A stretch of 24,736 nucleotides of DNA from CAYRTD01 sp964426915. Lineage in GTDB: Bacteria; Bacteroidota; Bacteroidia; Bacteroidales; GCA-2748055. How positions within the stretch are numbered: the first letter of the stretch is position 1; every line of letters starts with the position of its first letter. The notes under the pieces are model-generated. The model searched no databases. It was not told the origin of the DNA and was given only the letters and a program-made list of their open reading frames with translations. Of the stretch, positions 1-7,213 are shown piece after piece. The stretch is from positions 1 to 24,736 of the forward strand of contig CAYRTD010000045.1 in the NCBI GenBank assembly GCA_964426915.1. The letters are read 5' to 3'. The position numbers and the translations under genes are program-made.

Positions 1-66
1 CGGTTGCGCGCCTTGATCTTGAACATTATGATCCAGACACTCGACTCTATTGACAAGCACTAATTA
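1..66. repeat. Dispersed repeat, copy A (enters from outside the window)
   Basis: Bases 1-27 carry the left module (CCTTGATCTTGAACATT) and bases 28-66 the right module (ATGATCCAGACAC, then CTATTGAC, then CACTAATTA). The same two modules occur at 1750-1854 (copy C), in altered form at 1408-1490 (copy B), on the opposite strand at 24454-24547 (copy D), and as the right module alone at 23861-23892 (copy E). Copy A lacks the 38-bp insert present between the modules in C and D. The element probably begins upstream of the window. No coding potential is seen. Confidence 0.75.
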
Positions 67-83
67 GGCATTTAATTGGCAAA

Positions 84-111
84 AGTAAGAAGTAAGGAGT
101 AAGAAGTAAGG
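84..111. repeat. Short tandem repeat, 4 x 7 bp
   Basis: Four consecutive heptamers alternate AGTAAGA and AGTAAGG, so the array can also be read as two 14-bp units. It lies between repeat copy A and the 3' end of the PstS-like gene. No function is evident. Bases 112-285 show nothing else I can name, apart from a weak inverted pair (CCAGGC near 245, GCCTGG near 273) just past the stop of the next gene. Confidence 0.8.
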
Positions 112-285
112 GGCATGAAGTGGGTTTCCATGATGGAGTTTTTTTTGATTAGGGGAAGTTAAATGGAAGGGGTATGTAATCCTTTAAGAAGGGAGTGTTC
201 AGAAGAGTGTGTCATTGGCGTTTTTGCCTGCCATAAGCACTGACCCAGGCCCCGGCAGGTGCGAATTACAATGCCTGGCATTCGG

Positions 286-1257
286 TTAATAATAGGGTAT
301 ATATCCGCTTTCTCCCACAATATCCTGACCTTTGGGTGAAAGGAGGAGTTCGTATAATTTATAGGCCATTGAGTTCTCTTCCAGGTCTTTTCTGATAACA
401 ACATAAACCTCGGTAGTGTATGGGTAGGCCCTCATCTTTAATGTGTTAAAATCAGGGTAGACCCCATCGACCTTCATTAGTTTTATACTGTCGCTTCTTA
501 TCATGTAACGGGTATAATAATTGATTGAATATCCCAGTCCCTGTCTGTCGAACTCAATCTGGTTAATCAATCCTATCATTCCGTACATAATCATATCCGG
601 AGCTTCAATCATTTCAAGATCTTTCATGATCAATGTTTCCATCAGCTCCTGGCTACCGGAGTTCCTGTTTCGCAGATAAGGGTGTAACTCTTCATCGGAC
701 CCTCCTAATTCTAGCCAGGTAGTTATCTTTCCGGTGTAAATATCCTGGATTTGACTGGTGGTTATGGAGTTTACCGGGTTGTGAATATTATTCAGGAATA
801 TAAATGCATCGAGGGCTACCGGTGTTTCGATTAATTCTACTCCAAGGCTATCGGCTAAATGTTTTTCATCTTCTGATGCTCTGCGTGCTACAAGTATAAG
901 ATCTGCATTTTTATTGATCAGGTTTTCATAGGATATATGTGTGTTGGTATGGTAGATATTATCTGCTATAAACTTGCAGTCACCAGAATTTTTTTCACAT
1001 GAGGGCATTAAGCGGTATGGATATTTATAATGAAAGGAGGAATACACCCATGAATAGCCAACATCCAATAATTTGCAGGCCAACAGGGTTTGTAAAGCTT
1101 CGGTGGATGTGGAGCCGTCGACCCTGGGATAATTCAGGGTTGTAAAGTCATACTGCGTAAAATCATTTTCCGGATCTTCGCAACCAAAAAAGAGTGCTAG
1201 CGGCAGGACAAAAAGAAAAAGAAGCGTTTTTCTGAACGTTGGTTGAATAGTTTTCAT
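286..1257 (-). CDS. PstS-like substrate-binding lipoprotein (PBP superfamily)
   Basis: Predicted periplasmic phosphate-type solute-binding protein, 323 aa. It has a lipoprotein signal peptide: a charged N-terminus, a hydrophobic stretch at 11-24, and a lipobox ending in Cys26. Family-typical segments are DGSTST (47-52), a 'dIYTGKITTW' segment (172-181), NSGSQE (199-204, ligand-binding-like) and LGYS (241-244). Residues 55-115 are rich in Tyr and Cys and less typical. The start is ATG. No pstC, pstA, pstB or phoU is adjacent and the gene stands alone between repeat blocks, so it may be a stand-alone binding lipoprotein rather than part of a phosphate importer here. The fold assignment is fairly sure; the ligand (phosphate or another anion) is not. 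Confidence 0.8.
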   Translation of the reverse strand: MKTIQPTFRKTLLFLFVLPLALFFGCEDPENDFTQYDFTTLNYPRVDGSTSTEALQTLLACKLLDVGYSWVYSSFHYKYPYRLMPSCEKNSGDCKFIADNIYHTNTHISYENLINKNADLILVARRASEDEKHLADSLGVELIETPVALDAFIFLNNIHNPVNSITTSQIQDIYTGKITTWLELGGSDEELHPYLRNRNSGSQELMETLIMKDLEMIEAPDMIMYGMIGLINQIEFDRQGLGYSINYYTRYMIRSDSIKLMKVDGVYPDFNTLKMRAYPYTTEVYVVIRKDLEENSMAYKLYELLLSPKGQDIVGESGYIPYY

Positions 1258-1407
1258 CTTAGGTTTGTTTTTTGGTTAGAAACAGCATATGCTAAGGTAA
1301 GATGCAAATCCTTTGTTAAGGGTTGCTTTTCAAAATCACCACTCCTTTCTGCCCCGCCCAACCCTCTTGGGTATACGCGTCAACTTAAGACCCTTCATCT
1401 GTTGTTC

Positions 1408-1490
1408 CGGCTGCGCAAGCCTTGATCTCGAACATTCTGTTCCGATAGCTATCGGAACAGACTCCCGACTTTATTGACGGACACTATTTA
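1408..1490. repeat. Dispersed repeat, copy B
   Basis: The left module (CCTTGATCTCGAACATT, ending at 1436) and the right module (AGACTCCCGACTTTATTGAC, then ACACTATTTA) flank a palindrome at 1437-1460 that takes the place of the ATGATCC segment seen in copies A, C and D. It is read in the same orientation as A and C. Confidence 0.7.
1437..1460. repeat. 24-bp perfect palindrome inside copy B
   Basis: A perfect zero-loop inverted repeat with core TTCCGATAGCTATCGGAA, flanked by CTG and CAG. It sits exactly where other copies of the repeat have different sequence, which suggests a mobile or exchangeable cassette. Its core resembles that of the palindrome at 24705-24722. Confidence 0.85.
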
Positions 1491-1496
1491 GTGTTT

Positions 1497-1530
1497 GTCC
1501 ATAATGTCCGATATACTCATTCAGTGTTAA
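1497..1530. repeat. 34-bp module, exact inverted copy at 23653-23686
   Basis: The 34 bases from GTCCATAATGTCCG to CAGTGTTAA are identical to the reverse complement of 23653-23686. Both copies adjoin other pieces of the same repeat family. No coding function is seen. Confidence 0.85.
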
Positions 1531-1534
1531 ATTT

Positions 1535-1749
1535 CAGCGGTATTCGTGACCGCGTTCGCATAAAGCTTTAGCGGTTGCGAAGCTCGTTATCACTCGGTTC
1601 TGCGTTGCTGCAAAAATTTTAAATCCTCGAATACATTAGTATACTGCGGTTTAAAATTTTGTGCCTCCGCACGCTGTCGCTGAAGCTTTCCGCGAGCGTA
1701 GAAGCTCTGCGGAGACGCTAGCGTAGGCGCCTAAAGCTTCAGCGACACG
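1535..1749. repeat. Inverted-repeat-rich segment of the long element
   Basis: Contains an imperfect inverted pair (1610-1626 with 1648-1664, around AAAATTTTAAA) and a perfect 15-bp inverted pair, TGTCGCTGAAGCTTT at 1675-1689 with its complement at 1733-1747. The 43 bp between the latter arms hold smaller palindromes such as CGCTAGCG. Bases 1581-1606 match the reverse complement of 24621-24646 at 25 of 26 positions, linking this segment to the right-end element. It could fold as RNA or cruciform; whether it is transcribed is unknown. Confidence 0.6.
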
Positions 1750-1854
1750 CGGTTGCACGCCTTGATCTTGAACATTAGCTTCGCTGAGCTCATCGCCAAT
1801 TGGCGGGTTCGGTTATGATCCAAACACTTTACTCTATTGACGGGCACTATTTAA
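1750..1854. repeat. Dispersed repeat, copy C (with 38-bp insert)
   Basis: Left module 1750-1776, a 38-bp insert 1777-1814 that includes the palindrome CGCCAATTGGCG, and right module 1815-1854 (ATGATCC through CACTATTTAAT). The right end runs into the 3' end of the adjoining minus-strand gene, whose TAG stop (1847-1849) lies in the conserved CACTATTTA of the repeat. Confidence 0.75.
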
Positions 1855-3841
1855 TTCCTTGAAGAATATAATCAACAATAGGATTGGGATCTGCAGGAGT
1901 TAAGAATGATCGTGTAATATATTTTGGAGGAATGATGATCTTTCTTTCAATTAGTTCGTCGATAATGTTGAGGAAATTGACAGAAGTTTTTCCGACGAGC
2001 AGATTTTTCAGGTTCTTGCCGGAATTATATATATGCAGGATATCCCTGAAACCTCTCAGATAAAGATGATCTTTTGTGAAGCCTCCACCTCTGAAGACTC
2101 TTGCGGTTATGTAAAAAGCCTGGTTTTCATCCAAATTTCCATGATCGATCATGTATTCAAAGCAGTGTTTAAAATCGAATCCTTCCAGCATTTTTTGTAT
2201 ACAAAGAACACGAAGCGCAAAAGTCTGGAGGCGTTTAATGCTCATATTCCCCGAAAGATATTCACTTAAAACCGCCAGCCCTTCCTGGGTATGAGTATTG
2301 AGGGGAGTACCGAGTCTGAATAAATTAAGGGGCTGGAGCCGGGAATTGGCAGTAGTGAGCATATGCACTCCTATTTCATGTTCGCGGAGGGCATTAATGG
2401 ATCTTTCTGAGAAACTTGAGTCTTTGCGTATACGGATTGTGTTTTTATTGTTTATAATCAGGATTTTTGAGACTACCTGACGGGAAATTTCGATTTTACA
2501 ACTAATACCATACTCCGCGAGAGTTTCCTTAAAAAAACCGAGAGCCTCCTGTGGGCCGTAAATATCCTCTTCACCGCTATCGAGAGAAGAAGAGAGATGA
2601 AGTATGTATTCTGCATTCTGTATATCCCTTTTGTTCGGTTCGCCAAAATATCTGAGAGAGTTATACAGGAATTTTTCTGTACCAATGGAGTTCATTATAT
2701 CAATCTTGTCGGCATAGGAATCGATTACCGACTGGTATAATAACCGGATTGATATATCGCTGATATCTTCTACTTTAAGCTGGTAGAGTTTTCTTTTAAA
2801 AACAAACGGATCGATAGAAAGCTGCCGGTAATAGAACCGGGGGTTATTCAGGAATTTTGATTTGAAGAATTCTTTTCTGGCCTGTTCAATGTTAACCGGA
2901 TTAGTATATTTTAAAATTTCGAAATCCTTTGCCAGGTTAAAGAAGGCTTTATCAACTTTTATCAGGTCTTTGTCGAGCTCCGACGAGAGCAAAGAATTGT
3001 TTCTTTTAACCTTAAGGCTGGTATTATCTCTGGCAAAACTGGCTGCCGTATTAACGATTGCCCTTTTTAAACGATGGGTTAGTTTTTCAATAATCAACGG
3101 ATAATTCTCACCAGTGAGTTCATTACAGTAAATTTTTTTTATTTCTGTTGCAAGCACCAGGATATTAAAATTTGCTGTAAGGTATTCAAGGAGGTACCCT
3201 CTTCCGAAAAAGACCTCATTTTCACCTGTTCGATTGTCGATATTGGGTAATTTAATTTTTGAGAGTTCCCCGAGGTAATAATCTACATATTTGCCGTATT
3301 TTTTTTTATTAATATTCTCAGTGCCTATGTTAAATACCGGGCTTTCTTTCTCTATTCTTTTATAGTTAAATGAATGAATATCAAAAGCAATAACAGACTG
3401 AAACTTTTTTTCCAGTCTGGCAATTAAGGCATGAACGACTTTATAGAAATTATGATGTTTTTCAAGACTTTTCTTTTTTTCTTTTTCTGAAAGAGGAGAA
3501 TTCCAGAGTTCTTTTCCCCAGGCTGATTCATATATTGCATTTTTGGCCGATCTATTCAGGTCATATTCATAACGGGAATCGTTGCAGGCGATTACAACCG
3601 GAAGAGATGAAATGAATTTTAATGTTTCAGGATCTTCCTCGTACCATCTTTCATAGTCGTTCAGTTTGCATTTATTGGTCAATTCAGATCTTAAATTATG
3701 GCCATTGTGGATTGCGAAGCAGGCGAAAGGAACGTCATCATCAATTTTAATATAGATTGAAGGGTTGGCAGATTCAGCTTCAAAGTAATCCCCATTTTCA
3801 ATTCGCGATATTATTTCTTCATACGAGAGATTAAGCTTCAT
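1847..3841 (-). CDS. N-formylglutamate amidohydrolase-like + DUF1704 (QEGLA/MATCAP-type) metallopeptidase fusion
   Basis: 664 aa in two parts. Residues about 1-270 look like the N-formylglutamate amidohydrolase (FGase) fold: AIHNGH (43-48), DSRYEYDLNRS (88-98) and FDIHS (153-157) are plausible metal/substrate motifs. Residues about 280-664 match the DUF1704 family (flavohemoglobin-expression-modulating QEGLA proteins): a zinc-type HEIGVH (488-493) and QEGLA (519-523), whose Glu is a likely third ligand. DUF1704 is related to mammalian MATCAP carboxypeptidases that remove C-terminal tyrosine from tubulin; the substrate here is unknown. There is no signal peptide, so it is probably cytoplasmic. 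The ATG overlaps the end of the upstream ATP-grasp gene by 11 bp, implying translational coupling. The TAG stop lies inside a dispersed repeat. Family assignment is strong; function is inference. Confidence 0.85.
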   Translation of the reverse strand: MKLNLSYEEIISRIENGDYFEAESANPSIYIKIDDDVPFACFAIHNGHNLRSELTNKCKLNDYERWYEEDPETLKFISSLPVVIACNDSRYEYDLNRSAKNAIYESAWGKELWNSPLSEKEKKKSLEKHHNFYKVVHALIARLEKKFQSVIAFDIHSFNYKRIEKESPVFNIGTENINKKKYGKYVDYYLGELSKIKLPNIDNRTGENEVFFGRGYLLEYLTANFNILVLATEIKKIYCNELTGENYPLIIEKLTHRLKRAIVNTAASFARDNTSLKVKRNNSLLSSELDKDLIKVDKAFFNLAKDFEILKYTNPVNIEQARKEFFKSKFLNNPRFYYRQLSIDPFVFKRKLYQLKVEDISDISIRLLYQSVIDSYADKIDIMNSIGTEKFLYNSLRYFGEPNKRDIQNAEYILHLSSSLDSGEEDIYGPQEALGFFKETLAEYGISCKIEISRQVVSKILIINNKNTIRIRKDSSFSERSINALREHEIGVHMLTTANSRLQPLNLFRLGTPLNTHTQEGLAVLSEYLSGNMSIKRLQTFALRVLCIQKMLEGFDFKHCFEYMIDHGNLDENQAFYITARVFRGGGFTKDHLYLRGFRDILHIYNSGKNLKNLLVGKTSVNFLNIIDELIERKIIIPPKYITRSFLTPADPNPIVDYILQGIK

Positions 3842-4859
3842 TGATCATACGTTTTAATTCTCTCTTTCGGTCTATTGCCTTTTCTTTTTTATCAACTACA
3901 TTTTCGATAAAATCAATGACCTTTTTCTCAAGCTTCACCCTGTTAAATTTATTTATCCTTGTTATACCACCCGGACTCACTACATTTATTTCAATCAGTT
4001 TGTTATTAATAATATCCAGTCCTACAAAGTAGAGTCCGTCTGCAACCAGTTTCGGGCCAACTTTCTTACATATATTTTTTTCCTGTTTGGTAAGTTGATG
4101 TCTGATCCCTGTTCCTCCGACTTTGATATTAGCCCTTACTTCATCGGAAGCAGGGACTCTTTTATAAGCTCCAATGGGTTCACCATTCAGCACCAGTACT
4201 CTTATGTCGCCTTCTTCGGCACCTTCTACAAATTCCTGGAGAATTACAAAGTTGGTACGTTCCTGTCCCGAAATATAAAAATCGAGGAGAGATGATATAC
4301 TTTGTTTGGCACTCTTTTCTAAAACGATTACCCCACTACCACCATAACCTTCAAGGGGTTTTAGGATCATTTTGTTACTTGGGGATTCCTGGACTACTTT
4401 TTTCAGAAAACTTTTATTTTTGGAAACATAGGTAACCGGAATGATTTCATTATTGGGATCATCGAAAGATGCCGGATATAATTTATTGTTCGCTTTTCTG
4501 AGACCTTCAATATCATTAATAATGAAGGTGTCGTCTCTGACGGAATCGAGGAAATTCAGCATTGCGGGATCGAGGGGTGGATTTGATCTGACAAAGATGG
4601 CATCAAAACCGGATAAAGGGAGGAGTTGTTCATTAAACCTCACCTTTGAATGGAAATGTTTATAGTTTGGGGAATACTTTTCCTGGGGAATTATCTTTTT
4701 AACGAATCCAAAGCTTCGACTTTTTCTGATCGTAAAGCCCTGTGCCTGGATTAAACCTACCGTATGTCCGCGGATGAGGGATTCGTATATTATTCTTAGT
4801 GTGGAATCTTCTTCAGGTACCAGTGATTCCCATGGATCTATAATAAAGCAAATATTCAT
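3831..4859 (-). CDS. GshB-like ATP-grasp ligase (glutathione synthetase family)
   Basis: 342 aa, similar along its whole length to bacterial glutathione synthetase: an N-terminal domain starting with a beta-strand and 'DPWESL' (9-14), 'VRSNPPLDPA' (90-99), ATP-binding ILKPLEGYGGSGV (165-177), QEFVEG (208-213), the glycine-rich GGTG (248-251), and Mg ligands in GLDIINNKLIEINVVSP (Asp282, Glu290, Asn292). It should ligate a carboxylate to an amine using ATP. No gshA (gamma-glutamylcysteine ligase) is in the window, and the gene overlaps a predicted amidohydrolase/carboxypeptidase. The product may therefore be glutathione or a different amide or peptide. C-terminal residues 315-342 are Lys/Arg/Glu-rich. 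It lies 84 bp downstream of queG on the same strand. Confidence 0.85.
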   Translation of the reverse strand: MNICFIIDPWESLVPEEDSTLRIIYESLIRGHTVGLIQAQGFTIRKSRSFGFVKKIIPQEKYSPNYKHFHSKVRFNEQLLPLSGFDAIFVRSNPPLDPAMLNFLDSVRDDTFIINDIEGLRKANNKLYPASFDDPNNEIIPVTYVSKNKSFLKKVVQESPSNKMILKPLEGYGGSGVIVLEKSAKQSISSLLDFYISGQERTNFVILQEFVEGAEEGDIRVLVLNGEPIGAYKRVPASDEVRANIKVGGTGIRHQLTKQEKNICKKVGPKLVADGLYFVGLDIINNKLIEINVVSPGGITRINKFNRVKLEKKVIDFIENVVDKKEKAIDRKRELKRMINEA

Positions 4860-4943
4860 AGTGATTATGCGGAGTTAGATTAAAAGTAAAAATTCTGAAA
4901 GCTCATTTTTCAACCGAATTTATATGTTTGTATCATGAAATAA

Positions 4944-5879
4944 TCAATGATCAAGATAGTCAATATTTCTTTTTAAACCTTCATATTTTGCTCTCATAAC
5001 AGGCGTGCCGTTGAAAATTTTTGCAAAGCGTTCTTCTGTCAGGTCTTTCCATTCTTGTTTTTGCATGGACATCATTTCTTCACGGGGCAGGAGGTCTTTA
5101 GTGTCGTGTTCTTTTAGTTTACGGTTCCAGGGACATACTTCCTGGCAGATATCGCAGCCAAAAACGCGGTTATAAAAATTATTTTCAAATTGTTCAGGGA
5201 TTTCGTTCTTGTTTTCTATTGTCAGATAAGAAATGCATTTCCCCGCATCAACTATTTTTCCCGGCTGGATTGCATGTGTCGGGCATTCGTCTATACAGAT
5301 ACGGCAATTTCCGCATAAGTCTTTTACTTCTGTGTTTTCGTACTCAAGTTCTGCATCGATTATTAATTCACCAAGAAATACATAGGAACCATACTTAGGT
5401 GAAATGAGCAGGGAGTGTTTGCCTATCCAGCCTAATCCTGCATTTCTTGCAAAGGAATGTTCAAGAACGGGTGCTGAATCTACAAATGCTCTTCCATCAT
5501 TGCCGGGTATAAGCTCCCGGACATAAGCCAGGAGGTCTTTCAGCTTTTTTTTCATAACTTTATGGTAGTCCCTTCCATATGCATATTTCGAAATAACGGG
5601 AGCTTCGGCATCATCCTGCATTTTGGAGGTATAATAGTTCAAGAGGACTGAGATGACGGTTTTTGCGTCAGGCACGAGCCTTACAGGATCTTTTCTCAGA
5701 TCCTGGTTTTTTTTCATCCATGACATTTCTGCATGCATGTTTTTCTCCAGCCAGTTGTCCAGTACATTCTTATCTTCCTGTTTGACTTTGGCTGGTGTAA
5801 ATCCACAATCGCTAAATCCCAGTTCGATTGCTTTATTTCTAATAAGGGATGTATATTTTTTTTTCCGGTTCAATGGCAT
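4944..5879 (-). CDS. queG: Epoxyqueuosine reductase QueG
   Basis: Cobalamin-dependent iron-sulfur enzyme that reduces epoxyqueuosine to queuosine in the tRNA wobble position, the last step of Q synthesis. Of 311 aa, the N-terminal part is the cobalamin-binding reductase domain with VDSAPVLEHSFARNAGLGW (133-151, probable catalytic Asp134). It is followed by a ferredoxin-like 2x[4Fe-4S] domain: CGNCRICIDECP (Cys189, 192, 195, 199), Cys215, and CDICQEVCPW (Cys242, 245, 249). It is a short form, ending soon after the cluster domain and lacking the long HEAT-repeat tail of some homologues. The ATG immediately follows the sufT stop (TAGATG), so the two are surely co-transcribed, placing an Fe-S client next to the assembly machinery. 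Confidence 0.93.
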   Translation of the reverse strand: MPLNRKKKYTSLIRNKAIELGFSDCGFTPAKVKQEDKNVLDNWLEKNMHAEMSWMKKNQDLRKDPVRLVPDAKTVISVLLNYYTSKMQDDAEAPVISKYAYGRDYHKVMKKKLKDLLAYVRELIPGNDGRAFVDSAPVLEHSFARNAGLGWIGKHSLLISPKYGSYVFLGELIIDAELEYENTEVKDLCGNCRICIDECPTHAIQPGKIVDAGKCISYLTIENKNEIPEQFENNFYNRVFGCDICQEVCPWNRKLKEHDTKDLLPREEMMSMQKQEWKDLTEERFAKIFNGTPVMRAKYEGLKRNIDYLDH

Positions 5880-6200
5880 CTACATAAGTCCGAGTTCAAG
5901 TTTTGCTTCATCACTAAGCATATCCTGATCCCAGGGTGGATCAAAGGTCAGGTTGATCTCTGCTTTTTTAATACCTTCAATATCGTTTATCTGGCGATGG
6001 ATATCATCAATCAGGCTATCGGCCACCGGACAATTCGGAGCAGTAAGGGTCATAGTTATTTTAGCATTTTTGTCATCGTCAACATCAATCTCATATATCA
6101 AGCCCAGATCGTAAATATTCACCGGTATTTCGGGATCGTAGATATTTTTCAGAACTCTTACAATTTCCGTCTCTATATCTAATATGGTTTTTTCGCTCAT
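5880..6200 (-). CDS. sufT: SufT/MIP18-type (DUF59) iron-sulfur assembly factor
   Basis: 106 aa DUF59 protein. Conserved features are DPEIPVNIYDLGLIY (22-36) and MTLTAPNCPVADSL (50-63) with the conserved Cys57, and a C-terminal DPPWDQDMLSDEAK segment typical of the family. SufT-like proteins act as accessory factors in maturing Fe-S proteins. It abuts queG with no gap and lies 217 bp downstream of sufE. The gap (6201-6417) shows no gene and no clear promoter. Alternatives such as PaaD or phenylacetate-pathway DUF59 members are unlikely given the suf context. Confidence 0.9.
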   Translation of the reverse strand: MSEKTILDIETEIVRVLKNIYDPEIPVNIYDLGLIYEIDVDDDKNAKITMTLTAPNCPVADSLIDDIHRQINDIEGIKKAEINLTFDPPWDQDMLSDEAKLELGLM

Positions 6201-6417
6201 AATTTTTAATATTTAGAAGTAATGGTTCTAATCTGCTTTTTTAAATTCCCATACCCGGGAGATTAGTGTATTTTGATTTTCGGGGTATCTGTATAAGTCA
6301 CAGGGCCAATTTCATTCTTGTGAATCTGCGTTTAAATCAGAGCCTTTATCATACTACTTTGGATCAGTACTATTAAAACACCTGAAAAATGAAACAGTTC
6401 AAGCAATCCTGAGGTCA

Positions 6418-6843
6418 TTAGGCCTCATGTTTTGCATGATATGCTAGTGCATAGAGTTTCATTTTTTTCACCATAGCAACCAGTCCGTTTGACCGGGTGG
6501 GGGAGAGATTTTCTTTCAATCCGATTTTATCTATAAAATAGAGGTCCGCATCTTTAATTTCAACTGCAGGTTGTTCATTCAGCACTCTTACGAGCAGCGC
6601 AACAATGCCTTTAACTATAATAGCATCGCTGTCGGCAGTGAATTTTACTTTTCCGTCATTGTAGTCGGCATGAAGCCATACTTTAGACTGACATCCACTT
6701 ATAAGGTACTCTTCAGTTTTATATTTCGGATCTATAGGAGGGAGGTCATTTCCCAGTTCAATGAGATAATTATAACGGTCCATCCAGTCGTCGAACATAG
6801 AAAATTCTTCTATTATCTGATCTTGTATTTCGTTGATTGACAT
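6418..6843 (-). CDS. sufE: SufE cysteine desulfuration protein
   Basis: Accepts persulfide sulfur from SufS and passes it to the SufBCD scaffold. 141 aa from the chosen ATG. The active-site Cys51 is in LISGCQSKVW (48-56), the same position as in E. coli SufE; PTRSNG (115-120) and the helical C-terminus are typical. An in-frame upstream ATG at 6912 would add 23 residues (MNKPSHTSC and on) that fit no SufE. The 6843 start gives the normal family length and follows a good -7 promoter element. It is separated from sufS by 507 bp, so it is probably transcribed separately from sufBCDS. Confidence 0.92.
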   Translation of the reverse strand: MSINEIQDQIIEEFSMFDDWMDRYNYLIELGNDLPPIDPKYKTEEYLISGCQSKVWLHADYNDGKVKFTADSDAIIVKGIVALLVRVLNEQPAVEIKDADLYFIDKIGLKENLSPTRSNGLVAMVKKMKLYALAYHAKHEA

Positions 6844-6854
6844 ATTTTTTTTTG

Positions 6855-6862
6855 CAAAGTTA
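6855..6862 (-). promoter_or_regulatory. Bacteroidota -7 element for sufE
   Basis: Reads TAACTTTG on the minus strand, an exact TAnnTTTG match. A TCTG (one mismatch to TTTG) lies 19 bp upstream. The ATG at 6843 starts only 11 nt past the element, so the transcript would be leaderless or nearly so. This supports the short SufE start. Confidence 0.5.
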
Positions 6863-6863
6863 G

Positions 6864-7166
6864 GCATTTTGTGGAGAATTCCAGAGCAGGAGGTGTGGGA
6901 AGGTTTATTCATTCAGATTATCAGTTAAAAATCAGTTCCTTAAATATTTTTTACCGGAAGCAGAGTTAGCCATTGATGTTTTAGGGATCAAAAAGGTTAA
7001 ATATGGAATTCAGGTTCAGTTGGGAGTATATGCCGGGTCATGATCAATAAATTACACACGCAATAGATGGGAATGGATCAGGGAATCTCCGGTTAGGGAC
7101 GAGGTTATTAACTCTGATTATCGTGTCAGGAAATTTGATATTTTATATAAATGGGAGAAAGGTTGA
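6864..7166 (+). pseudogene. Possible coding remnant, unidentified
   Basis: One plus-strand frame is open from 6864 to 7040, stops at TGA 7041-7043, then stays open in the same frame to TGA 7164-7166. The first half reads protein-like (IKKVKYGIQVQLGVYAGS), as does the second (NRWEWIRESPVRDEVINSDY, then KFDILYKWEKG). No start codon is found and the family is not recognised. It could be the decayed 3' end of a gene, or chance. It overlaps the sufE promoter region. The remainder of the sufS-sufE gap (7167-7350) holds only the 34-bp palindrome. Confidence 0.25.
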
Positions 7167-7213
7167 TTTTTTAAAGGATTGGTTATCAAGTATTTGAGAT
7201 CATCCTTAAGGGA

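Larger units (their letters stand above)
1258..1846. repeat. 589-bp gene-free block of nested dispersed repeats
   Basis: No credible gene is present. The block holds, in order: a segment with CCCCGCCCAACCCTCTTGG (about 1353-1371) resembling the reverse complement of 23780-23820; repeat copy B (1408-1490) with an internal 24-bp palindrome; a 34-bp module (1497-1530) found again, exactly, on the other strand at 23653-23686; an inverted-repeat-rich segment (1535-1749); and repeat copy C (1750-1854). It separates the PstS-like gene from the QEGLA gene. A weak promoter for the former could be TTTTG near 1331-1335 plus AGGATTTG at 1305-1312 (minus strand), but this is a poor match. Confidence 0.75.

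Noticed and set aside
84..111. CRISPR-like array
   Set aside because: Units are 7 bp with no spacers; a simple tandem repeat.
1243..1425. 60-codon plus-strand frame
   Set aside because: Spans the pstS-like 5' end and repeat DNA; no family features.
5733..6182. 149-codon plus-strand frame over queG and sufT
   Set aside because: Antisense to two well-supported genes and unlike any protein family.
6844..6912. 23-residue N-terminal extension of SufE
   Set aside because: Exceeds the family length, matches no SufE, and contains the -7 element preceding the normal start.
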